In this document: piece after piece, positions 1-8,586 of the stretch
Layout: each line of letters starts with the position of its first letter
How positions within the stretch are numbered: the first letter of the stretch is position 1
Assembly (NCBI GenBank): GCA_009733575.1
Contig: ML769986.1
Location: 1-27,580 of the forward strand
DNA: 27,580 nucleotides
DNA from: Gymnopus androsaceus JB14
Taxonomy: Eukaryota; Basidiomycota; Agaricomycetes; Agaricales; Omphalotaceae
Direction of reading: 5' to 3'
The notes under the pieces: model-generated
Database searches by the model: none
What the model was told of the DNA's origin: nothing
Seen by the model: the letters and a program-made list of their open reading frames with translations, nothing else
Translations under genes and position numbers: made by a program

Positions 1-377
1 AACGGTATGTCTTGATGAGACATCAATGCTACTGATAATCTAACTATCTATTAGTCTCATAGAACTCACTACGAGAGCGGAGGATGCAAAATGCAGTCTA
101 GGTAATTGATAGTGTGCGTACGGTGGTGACAACCTCGCGGGCTCAATACATACACGTTCGACACTTGCAATAGTTCTTAATAGATAGAAAATCAAAATTG
201 ATTCGTGAAACCTGCAGCTATGTGTTGAACATATGTTTCATCAAACAGACTAAAGTAAACATATGACGGGACGGAAGGAAGGAAGTTCATAAACGATGCA
301 GCACGAGTTGCTGTCCCCAGGCCAGTTGACCCAGGCAAAAATGCAAAGCGAAGCACTAGTCGATAAGAGCTATGAAG
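1..377. other. No confident gene
   Basis: No convincing exon was found. On the minus strand the frame downstream of the last modelled exon of the membrane-protein gene contains a short open run at about 290-370, which could be a further 3' exon if the 378 stop lies in an intron. I did not include it because no good donor was seen. Confidence 0.4.
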
Positions 378-1207
378 TTAAGGCAAAGTATGAAAACGAT
401 TTCCGATCCATCGCAGTCCAGATAACATCTCCAAAAAATAAAAGACTGGTTCTAAAAGGCGCCATATGCTGAAGATACAACTGACGCTGCCGATGAACAG
501 TAAAAGAGTCACCCCTTTTTCCGGTAGCAGAAATATCTATAAAGATGCGATGATTAGTCGCGAGCTCATCAGAGGGCGTTTCAGGCTTACCAACAGCTTG
601 GGTTCAACTTCTCGTGAACGAATCATAGCATTATAGACGTAGGCAATAGTCCCCATAAATAGCGCATACGCGGTGAAAATGACGATAGACGATTTCGCCT
701 CCGCGTTGAATAAATCATGCAGAATCTTTTCTCCATGCACGATAACGACGATCAGACCGTAGACTATGACGGCATTGATAAGAACCGTTGGTACTCTAAT
801 GGTCTAAACAGGATCATCAGTATCTGCATATAAGCTTGAGCCCGGTGCTAGAGAATACCCACTGCGGATTTATCAACATTGTGGGTCAATTCTACAACCG
901 TCTCTTTGGGTGCAGATTGACTCGGCTCTCTGGAGGAAGGCGCAAACTATCTCGATGTCAAAAAGTAATGGTGGGACAATGAGAGTAGTCGTGCACTCAC
1001 TAAGATATTTGTTCTTTCTAACGGGTCACATTCTGAGTCGTAGCCAATCAATTGAGGCATCGAGAGAGGTCGAGGTGTTTCTGATAGTAAATCGTCTGAC
1101 CCAAAATCACCGAACAAGGGAGAACCATGCGCAATGGGGGGATGCAAAGTGGGAGAAGGATGTTCAGTTGCCAAATTGGCCCTCGAATTTGAGTCGCGCA
1201 AAGTCAT
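378..1207 (-). CDS. Small multi-pass membrane protein, 4 exons, uncharacterised
   Basis: Exons on the minus strand: 1001..1207, 863..946, 591..803 and 378..536. All junctions are phase 0 with GT-AG introns of 54, 59 and 54 nt (donors GTGAGT, GTGGGT, GTAAGC). The product is 220 residues. Residues 1-97 are hydrophilic and rich in Ser, Pro and Asp. Exon 3 carries two predicted membrane helices (around VLINAVIVYGLIVVIV and IVIFTAYALFMGTIAYV), and exon 4 carries a third (TLLLFIGSVSCIFSI). An in-frame TGA lies just upstream of the start ATG, which supports this start. No known domain is recognised. The helix layout resembles that of the gene at 2998..3489, so they may be distant relatives (inference). 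The splice pattern is strong; the function is unknown. Confidence 0.6.
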
Positions 1208-1645
1208 ACATCCTCAGACATTCCATTGAGTATAAATAATATTGGCCTCATGTTTATCACGATTTGCTATCTCTAAGTGCCGGGGAGGCAGTTTGAAAAA
1301 GACACTATATGGCGACACGACCTAATTAATCTCGAGCTACGCAAGGTAATGAATTTTCTCCAGCTTTTTTCACACCGTCAGTATAGAAACATATCCTGGA
1401 TGTATATACAGCGTACTAAACATTCAAGCGGCTAAATTCTGCGTTCCTAACGTCCAATGCAATGCAAATGTAAACAAAATGAGTGTGAAGGCCAAAGGAC
1501 TACCGTAAAAAAAAGGCAATCAAGCTTCGAGGAATGTGAAAGCGAATTTGAGTTAATGCATAATGAGCGTGAGGGCCATAGTATAGCCATAAAAAAGGAA
1601 GAAAAGAGACGTCGAGGAATGTAGAGGAAGAGCTAAGCTGAAGTA
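1208..1645. other. Intergenic region with a diverged direct repeat
   Basis: No ORF is supported. Two related blocks, about 1477-1546 and 1561-1632, share the order GTGAGGGCC-like / run of A / CGAGGAATGT and look like an old tandem duplication about 84 bp apart. Confidence 0.4.
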
Positions 1646-2403
1646 TCAGTCTCCACATCCAACGACCGACTTTAAATTAGCCCCGTCAAGGGCGACGCTG
1701 CGAACATGCCAGACGAAACTGAAAATGTGTGAGCCAGAGGAATGCAGGAATGGAATTCTAGCTACACACCGATCAATGACCCCCTTCAGCGCCTCGTCTC
1801 GATATCCCTCTTTACCGCTTGTAAAGAGGGATATCAAGGCATTCCATAAAGGAGCTCGTTTTGTCTGTTGCTGTTGTAAAAGCAGATGGCCAGGTCTCCG
1901 CGGAAGCTTCCAGTACACCCCAAAACACTTGATCGCCTGATTTTCATCAGGCAAGTCCTCGTCAAAAGTGTCAGCTACGAGGTAGCTGCGGAGGCAGAAG
2001 ATGACTACCACCACGTAGAGTCTTTCGCGGCGGAGCTCCTTGGAAAAGTGGTGGGTAAAATGCACGTATCGCTGGCCCTGGTAATTGGCGGGTGCGTTGT
2101 CAACGGTGTTTGTACTAGAAAAATGCGTTTTCACCTCCTTTGCACCTCTCATAGAGAACAAGAGTCCGAATGTCGTTCCACGAGTCTAATTCCCTGGTTT
2201 CAATAATGGTATGCGCTTTAATGATCACCACTTACTCGGAGATGACGTTTAGGCAAAACATTACCATTTATCGACTCTGAAAAAACTCCGCCAAAGCGGG
2301 TCCCATGCGAAGCGGGTGTAGACGTTCTCCTGGAAGAAACTGAAGATCCAGTTGAAACAGAGATGGGTCGAGTAGAACGAGACTGAGAGCGGGTTGCAGG
2401 CAT
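1646..2403 (-). CDS. Uncharacterised protein, 2 exons
   Basis: Exon 1 is 2236..2403 and exon 2 is 1646..2185. They are joined by a 50-nt GT-AG intron (donor GTAAGT) in phase 0, giving 235 residues. The first 56 residues form a basic Ser/Thr/Arg-rich tail starting MPATRSQSRSTRP, likely disordered. Exon 2 stays open for 179 codons and holds one hydrophobic run (LYVVVVIFCL), an acidic patch (DEDLPDEN) and a Gln run. No family is recognised. A 15-bp perfect hairpin lies inside exon 2 (1801..1835). Part of exon 2 might be a retained intron, since splice-like sites occur near the hydrophobic run. The splice junction favours a real gene, but nothing else confirms it. Confidence 0.45.
1801..1835. repeat. 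Perfect 15-bp inverted repeat with 5-nt loop
   Basis: GATATCCCTCTTTAC is followed by CGCTT and then its exact reverse complement GTAAAGAGGGATATC. It sits inside the second exon of the 1646..2403 gene model. It could be a remnant of a small inverted-repeat element or a recent hairpin-mediated duplication. Confidence 0.9.
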
Positions 2404-2876
2404 TCTTTGCAATCGATAAATTCCCGATGAGTTCGAAAAATAACTATAATCATTTCTACAGCTTGTTTTTGAGTATAACAGCCATTTACTGAGATGCACT
2501 TCTGCTTGGTCATGAGTTCCTGCATCGGAGAACTATCGCGCTGTTTCTCCCGAGCTTCCGACTTATCATTACCCTGTTTTGCCTCATGTTTTGCAGTTTT
2601 TTGTACATTTTTCATTACCCTCGAGTCTCCGGATTCGCCGTTCTCGTTTCCCATCAAATATTCAAGATACACCCAGAGCGCATGCTCTGAATGATGACAC
2701 GTCAGTCCAACGCGTGTTATAAATGTGTAGTTTATGCCTACTTTTGCAATCAGATATAGCCACTCTTTATGCCCACCTTTTGCACCAATATGTAGCCACT
2801 CCATTATTAGCGAAGTCTTGTTATTCCTTCTGGTTTCTCTCAAGGTTTGATTATTTTGTGACTGGAGTCGCCTCAT
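2404..2876 (-). CDS. Weak ORF upstream of the 2-exon gene
   Basis: An open frame of about 150 codons reads from an ATG at 2876. It has a charged Lys/Glu/Gln-rich middle (KTAKHEAKQGNDKSEAREKQ), which looks protein-like, but it contains a tandem duplication (2735-2806) and no family match is recognised. No splice donor in the correct phase links it to the MPATRS exon at 2403. It may be an exon of an unmodelled gene or chance. Confidence 0.2.
2735..2806. repeat. Tandem duplication of about 36 bp
   Basis: Two adjacent diverged copies read on the minus strand as GAGTGGCTACATATTGGTGC... and GAGTGGCTATATCTGATTGC..., each followed by an AAAAG..GGCATAAA segment. The unit length is 35-36 bp. Confidence 0.7.
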
Positions 2877-2997
2877 TTACTCGCATCGGTGATTGCGGGA
2901 GGTCAAAGCGTATATTATTGGATTGTGTGTTATCACAGGACCAGATGTCATGACGCAAGATCACATGCAACAGTTCTATGGCCCCCAAATATAAAAC

Positions 2998-3489
2998 ATG
3001 AACGAGGTGCACCTCAACTCAGATCAGGAAACTTTCCCTCTCTCATCGTATTCACACAATGTCTTATGCAGTGAGCGCTTTCTCAAACTCAACGCTCGAG
3101 CTGCTAGCTTATTTTCTCAGTTCCCAGTGATTCGGATTCCCGTAATAGTTTGCCGGGGAATTTTCGCGACTGGCTGTGTCATACAAATCGTTTTATTCGC
3201 ACAAATGTGCTTTGAACCGCATCTGGAGTCATTCGTCATCCCATATATTGCGGTCTTCACCGCTTTTGTGGCGGGATTCCACAAGGAAAGGGAAGGAGTG
3301 TTTATAGTAAGTTGACTTGTGGGATCACTTGATTGTTCTAAAAACATCATTATCTAGGTCTTGGTCGTGTCGCCTGTATACGCGGTGTTGACTTTTGCCA
3401 TGGGTTGTCTTGTCTGGGGACATCTCTTGGGTTTGGTCCTACATATGATGGATCGCTTCAACTGTGCTCTGATTGGTATCGCTTGCTGA
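2998..3489 (+). CDS. Small membrane protein with 3-4 predicted helices, 2 exons
   Basis: Exon 1 is 2998..3306 and exon 2 is 3358..3489. They are joined in phase 0 across a 51-nt intron with donor GTAAGT and acceptor ATCTAG. The product is 146 residues with hydrophobic segments at about 45-70 (IPVIVCRGIFATGCVIQIVL), 76-92 (FVIPYIAVFTAFVAGF) and 104-135 (LVVSPVYAVLTFAMGCLVW and following). No signal peptide or known domain is recognised. Order and spacing of helices recall the 378..1207 product, which lies 1.8 kb away on the other strand. A TATA-like TATAAAA sits directly before the ATG, so the true start or promoter could differ. The ORF before the intron and the exon after it are both strongly hydrophobic in the same frame, which supports the model. 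Confidence 0.6.
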
Positions 3490-5530
3490 AGGTCTCCGGC
3501 ATACCTCTAGTAGTTTATTAAGTACATTCAGAGCACAATCTCTCCTAGTACTTAGTAGGTATTGTACACGATTTGCTTGATTTTCCGCGAGACACTTCAG
3601 TAAGCAAAGAAGTGGAATTGCGCCACTTCCTGAGATACACTTATCTGGACGCTTTTTTCGCCCATACCCGTTCCCACCAAGATTCCCACAAAATTACTTC
3701 TACAATTTTTCTAGGGCAGCCCAAGCTTTGACTTGAAATTCGCAACTTTAGTTTGCTAAATGTCGCTCGGAAGTATTAAACCCCTAACCCCTAGATCGTG
3801 GAAGCTGCTATAATGGAAGCCACTATAATTAATCCCCAGCGAGAAAAGTTAGCATAAGCATAATTCACTCAGCTTTCTGTTTTAGTCGAACAATGGGCAT
3901 TTGGGCGCTTCAGGGTTGATGGATGCGTAGGAACGCGTCGCACGTCCCATTCCTCACTTTGGTTCCTCGGTTCATCTTTCCCTTAACTGACACTCTGCAC
4001 AAGTCTTATTCTACGATCCTGTAGATACTAACTTCTGATAACACGACTTTTCTCAATTCTAATTTGCATTTCTCCACACATGCACCGACAGAACAGAATC
4101 ATACTGAATGTTTTTTTCCATATCTACAGGATTCACGTTGATTCATGAGCCTCTTCCACATGATCCCGAATCAACGACCCTTCCTTCTAGACGAACATTG
4201 AACATGCACTACCGCCGCACCGGATAATTGGAACAGAGAATCCATGCGACGGTCCTATTACTGGATTTTTTTTTCCATATCCTCTTCCACACGATTCCGA
4301 ATCAATGACCCTTCCTTCTAGATGAACTTGAACTACCGCCACATCTTCGTTACTTCATTGGCCTGGATAATTGGAACAGAGAATCCATGCGACGGTCCCA
4401 TTCCTCACCTTGGTTCCTTGTGTCATCTTTCTCTTAACTAACACTCTGCACCGGTCATACTACAATATCCGATGGCACGAGTTCTCTCAATTTTAATTTT
4501 ACACTTCCACAAGCACATATTTGGTTCATCTTTCCCTTTACTGACACTCTGCATGGGTCTTATGCTATGATTCTGCAGATACGAGCTTCCGATGACAAGA
4601 CTTTTCTAATTCCATGATTCCCAATCAACGACCCTTCCTTCCAGATCATTCTGTTAACTCATTGGCCCGGATAATTGGAGTAGAGAATCCATGCGACGGC
4701 CCCATTCCTCTCCTTGGTTCCTTGCTTCATATTTCTCTGCATCGGTCATACTACGATTTCCGATGGCACAACTTTTCTCAGTTCTAATTTTGCATTTCCA
4801 TAAGTGTACCGACTGAAAGTAATATTAATGCTTCGTCGCATGTTTATTGACACTGTGCACGGGCCTTATACTATAGTTCTGTAGATACGAGGTTCCAGAT
4901 GACAAGACTTTTCTATGATTCCCAATCAACGACCCTTCCTTCTAGATGAACCTGAACTACCGCCACATCTTCTGTTAACTCATTGGCCCGGATAATTGGA
5001 GTAGAGAATCCATGCAACAGTCCCATTCCTCTCCCTGGTTCCTTATTTCATCTTTCTTTTCCGATGGCATGACTTCTCAATTCTAATTTTTCATTTCCAC
5101 AAGCGTACCGACTAACAGTAATATTAATGCTTCGTCGCATGTCCCATTCCTCACCTTGGTTCATCTTTCCCTTTACTGACACCCTACACGGGTCTTATAC
5201 TACGATTCTACAGATACGACCTTTCGACATGACTTTTCTAATTCTAATTTTGCATTTCTATGCGCATGAGTCCTCTTCCACACGATTCCGAATCAACAAC
5301 CAAACAGAGAATCCATGCAAGCGCGGTCTTTTCCGATTGATATTGTGAATCGTGATCGCAAGGAGATATGAGATATGATTCCGATTTAAGGTCATTTTCT
5401 TCTAGGATAATTGGAACAGAGAATACATGCGAGTGCGAGTCAACGTCGTAATCTCAAGGTAATCCGGCGAACTTATGCTAATATATGCCTCGCCTGAATC
5501 GTGATCATGAGATATGAGAGATGGCAATTC
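3490..5530. repeat. Mosaic of diverged interspersed/tandem repeats, no gene
   Basis: From about 3890 to 5350 two segment types recur in order. Type A begins GATTCCNAATCAACGACCC and runs through CCTTCCTTCTAGATGAAC, ACTCATTGGCCCGGATAATT and GAGAATCCATGCGACGG; copies start near 4163, 4294, 4616, 4917 and 5285. Type B carries TTCATCTTTCCCTT, ACTGACACTCTGCAC, CTACGATTCTGTAGATACGA and TCTCAATTCTAATTTTGCAT; copies lie near 3947, 4400, 4510, 4730, 4840 and 5140. Copies differ by substitutions and indels. No long ORF fits any copy, so the array is probably non-coding or a decayed element. Confidence 0.75.
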
Positions 5531-5797
5531 TCACAAAACATTGTCCATATCGCAAAGGCTGCAATAATCAATAGGCCCTGGAAGCGGCGTTTGCTTAATC
5601 AAAGCCTCATGTAGATTATTGTCGTCTGTGGATTTTTCTGACCTGTTTCTACGGGTGGAGTACTGCAGAGAAAACTGATAGAAATGCATGCCATGGTAAA
5701 CCTTATCAAGATCGCTGCTCACTAAATAATAGTTAATCGTTGATTGAGATTTCAATTGAGTCATTCCGCCGAGATGTACCGTTACTGTATATGGCAA
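5531..5797 (-). CDS. Small ORF, 88 residues, doubtful
   Basis: A single open frame without recognised domain; its C-terminal part is Cys- and Asp-containing (DYCSLCDMDNVL). It starts MPYTVTVHLGG. The amino-acid composition is plausible for a protein but there is no splice, homology or promoter support. Confidence 0.2.
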   Translation of the reverse strand: MPYTVTVHLGGMTQLKSQSTINYYLVSSDLDKVYHGMHFYQFSLQYSTRRNRSEKSTDDNNLHEALIKQTPLPGPIDYCSLCDMDNVL

Positions 5798-6060
5798 TTA
5801 TGTATGTACACCCTGTTCGTGACCTCCCGACTTCGAAGTGAGGGGAAATGAGATTCAACCTTGGATTCAACTCGGCGTATGAAATTTAGAACATCGTGGT
5901 AGTCGTAATGGTTGGTTGTGATGGCGGTTTTGGTGGTAGTCATCGTAGTCGTTGTCGTGGACCTGGTTTGAGGGGACGGACTAGCCCGAATCTCATCTAT
6001 GAGCGATTGAATGAGCGGGGGACCTGGCTATTGGCTTTGCCAAAATCTTTGATCATAACT

Positions 6061-6914
6061 TTAAACTTCTGCAAGGAAGTAGACAATGAGCGGAACTCGA
6101 GTATGTCCTGCATTGAACGGATCTATAAGCTGCGTCCGGAGAGGAATTCCAACGACGTACATCATATGCTCCCGGACCACTAGTCTTGGCGCGCTTTGGC
6201 AGGGGGTTGATGGGCCGGGAGTCCTATAATTCTGGTAAACACAAATGCACCATTTCTCTCCAGATAATTGCATATACCGGGTCCGTTGCCTTGGGTGCTG
6301 TGCATCGACCTCTGTTTTCCGCACCGAGATCAGGCTTTGGGAATGGGTTGATTGGTCGGAGACCCTATAATTCTGGTAAGCACAACTGGACCATTTTTCT
6401 CCAGAGAGTCGTATATACCGAATCCGTTGCCTTGGGGTGATTTGGGTGGTTTCCGCATCGATATCAAGCCCATCAGCGTCAGCGCGACTATGGACAGAAA
6501 AAAGATTATCTTTATTGGAAATAGTTGTGAACAAATTGCTGCACGAATACGTGCAAGGAGGGCTCACCTTCAGACATAGTGGTGGTCTTTGTTCAAGAAA
6601 TGTTTTGACCTCGTGTATTATATCAAAGTCCTGAGCATCCGTTGCGGCATTCAATTCCGCCCGGCTCACAGAAGTGAGTTAAAAACATGACGTTGACAAA
6701 TCGCTTTGCGATCTATAGTAGAAAGCGACTGTCTGGTATGTTTACGATATGCTCGAGGGATAATTGGATTGGTGAAAGGAGTTTGACTACTCATATCCAG
6801 GAAGGAAGTAGTTGGTCGTCTTGGAAGCTGCAATGATCGCAGATAAGTTCTACCACGAGATCTCATGCATGCATGCACCATTCTCGCAATCTTAAGTGAA
6901 GCAGTTTGTGTCAC
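6061..6914 (-). other. Overlapping protein-like ORFs, gene model unresolved
   Basis: On the minus strand an 82-codon ORF starts at 6914 (MTQTASLKIARMVHACMRSR). It is followed by a frame with an exon-like piece DIIHEVKTFLEQRPPLCLK ending at a good GTGAGC donor (about 6567), with an acceptor CCATAG near 6488. After that intron two frames stay open across the duplicated 103-bp unit: one repeats LSGEKW..C.YQNYR, the other repeats QGNG.GI...LE.NG. I could not find one in-frame chain of exons. This is either a small gene with unusual structure or a decayed one; the function is unknown. Confidence 0.25.
6193..6436. repeat. Two diverged 103-bp direct repeats
   Basis: Copies at about 6193..6295 and 6334..6436 share the core CCTATAATTCTGGTAA, GCACCATTTCTCTCCAG-like and CCGTTGCCTTGGG segments. 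Both copies keep long open frames on both strands. Confidence 0.8.
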
Positions 6915-6941
6915 GATTTCTAAACATAGGAAGTGTCTATA

Positions 6942-7549
6942 CTAGTCAAACTTTGTATTAATTTCCTGGAAGTGTGCGACCTAAGTATATGAGCTATGTT
7001 GTAGTCAACATGAAAGACAAACTTAATCACCTGTTTCACGATCTCATCTTTACCCCTGCGCACTTCTGCTAGCAAATCTTCCAACGCTCGTAGGCCATTA
7101 AACCAGTCATCAATAGATTTAATGTGCTATGGGGAAACGTTAGATGCTGAACAAATGAATCGATTAGTCGTGACTTGCCATCTTGCAATCCATCTCGATT
7201 TTGGCAGCTAGAAATTTGCATTTCAAGATTTCGGCTCTGGTGCGAAGCTCTCTAATTTCCTCCAATTGTGCCTGGGAGCGAGCTCTTCTTTGATGTACAA
7301 GCAATAGGAGCTGATGATACACAGTCAGTGGGTGGAGAACCGTACAAGAGAATAAGGGTTTACCGCATCAAATTCGTTGAGTGAGAGAGAACTGGTATTG
7401 GAGGGAGGCAATGAGTCTAGGAAGTCCATGATGGGAGGTGATGAGGTTTGAAACGAGTCCCGAGTTAAATAGTTTCGAGCCACCCCCTTTATAATCATGG
7501 CGTATAAATCCCTTTGATCAAATAGACCAAATGCAGTATACATAGACAA
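6942..7549 (-). CDS. Small coiled-coil protein, 4 exons
   Basis: Exons 7364..7549, 7179..7310, 7031..7126 and 6942..6980 join in phase 0 throughout and give 150 residues. Introns are 53 nt (GTAAAC), 52 nt (GC-AG, donor GCAAGT, branch-like CTAAC, acceptor CCATAG) and 50 nt (GTGATT). Exon 2 is a long charged amphipathic helix (HQRRARSQAQLEEIRELRTR and on), and exon 3 continues as another (LRALEDLLAEVRRGKDEIVK), so the protein is probably an elongated coiled coil. The start could also be the ATG at 7429 (MDFLDSLPPSN). The size and coiled coil would suit a scaffold or kinetochore-type subunit, but I do not recognise a family. The gene begins just beside the transportin fragment, which lies on the same strand. 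Confidence 0.65.
7127..7178 (-). other. GC-AG intron
   Basis: The donor is GCAAGT, the classical non-canonical GC donor with full match at the other positions. The acceptor is CCCCATAG and a CTAAC branch-like site lies 15-20 nt before it. Removing these 52 nt keeps the frame between DCKM and HIKSIDDWF; without it the frame stops at once. Confidence 0.6.
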
Positions 7550-7654
7550 TGTCCATTGGGACCATGGTAGTTACGGACATACAAAGGGAAACAAAGTACG
7601 ATATGCCCTCTTCTCCGATAGAGATCGGGATAGAACGGAGCGCAGAAACAGCGG

Positions 7655-7940
7655 ATTCAGCAGTCGGTACAGCGCTCTGGGCTTGAAGCAGTAGAACTAG
7701 AGCCTGACAGACGTACCGACGGACCGAAGGGTCATCATCGGAGGCTTTTCTGAACAGACAGACTCAATGTGGACAAACAACGACTGGCAGTTTGTGGGGA
7801 CAATACACGACAGGCAAGCAACGGCATGTGATCGCACCTTGGAGGAGGGATGATCTGCAAGGGAAAGGAATTTGGGGATCATGAAATCCAGAGGGCGTGT
7901 GCCATCGATTTCGACGTTGAGTTTGCCAGGTATAACAGCT
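7655..7940 (-). pseudogene. Transportin (importin-beta-2/Kap104) HEAT-repeat fragment
   Basis: The minus strand encodes LNVEIDGTRPLDFMIPKFLS followed by HPSSKVRSHAVACLSCIVPT and HIES, then in another frame LFRKASDDDPSVRRYVCQAL and VLLLQ. This order (PLDFMIPKFL, KVRSHAVAC, HI.S, LF..ASDD.P.VRR.VC.ALV.LL) is the conserved HEAT-repeat stretch of transportin-type karyopherins that import proteins through the nuclear pore. The frame changes at about 7763, where several residues seem missing. No flanking transportin exons were found on either side; a full protein is about 900 residues. It is therefore a truncated, frameshifted copy, probably a relic of duplication. Identity from family memory. Confidence 0.75.
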
Positions 7941-8200
7941 AATTTGACAATGGAATCTACTTGCTAACTGCATCAGCAAAAGGGCGCCAAAGTCACAACC
8001 TGAACTAACTGGTCGAAAACTGAATATGATGCCAATATTTCCCAACGAAGTACCTTTTGAGCGAATATTTTGAGGTCGTAACGCAACCCGATCTATATAT
8101 TGAGGTTTCAATGCACGCAAGTACGTTTTAGTCCATTTAGATGGGGATAAAATGGAGGAAATGCACTGGAGAGTAAAATATTGTAATCGAACTCTATTAT

Positions 8201-8350
8201 AGCGTGATACGAGAAATATAACGTGAAACAGGGGGATCTAATGCAATACGAAGGAATATAACGCGTACCAGAGGAATCCAACATGTATCCACATGAATCT
8301 AACGTATACCAGAGGAATACAATGCATCCCAGGGGGATATAACGCATACT
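8201..8350. repeat. Minisatellite, about 7 copies of a 20-bp unit
   Basis: Successive units read GTACCAGAGGAATCCAACAT, GTATCCACATGAATCTAACG, ATACCAGAGGAATACAATGC and ATCCCAGGGGGATATAACGC, with three more diverged copies before them. The array is part of a gene-free stretch from about 8121 to 8586, where nothing else was seen. Confidence 0.8.
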
Positions 8351-8586
8351 GACTCTGATGTATAGTAGCTTGCTCGCCTATCACAGCCTTGGTGTAAAGA
8401 CCCGGTAGTCTGAATTAGCCAAACTACTACCAGCAATGTTATGGTGATACATTATTGCATTATCATAAGTAGGTACCACAGAGAGCGACAGTCAACACAA
8501 ACGGAGCAAAGCATACGAAACAGCAAATACAAGCATAGTAAAGTACATACAACAGTAATTCGAAATCCAAGTCTCAAACTGAAGCA

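Noticed and set aside
947..1207. Opposing long ORF on the plus strand (910..1239) as a gene
   Set aside because: The minus strand gives consistent splice sites and helices over the same bases; the plus ORF has no splice or domain support.
5896..6183. Gly/Arg-rich plus-strand ORF
   Set aside because: It derives from an imperfect GT-rich stretch and lacks splice or homology support.
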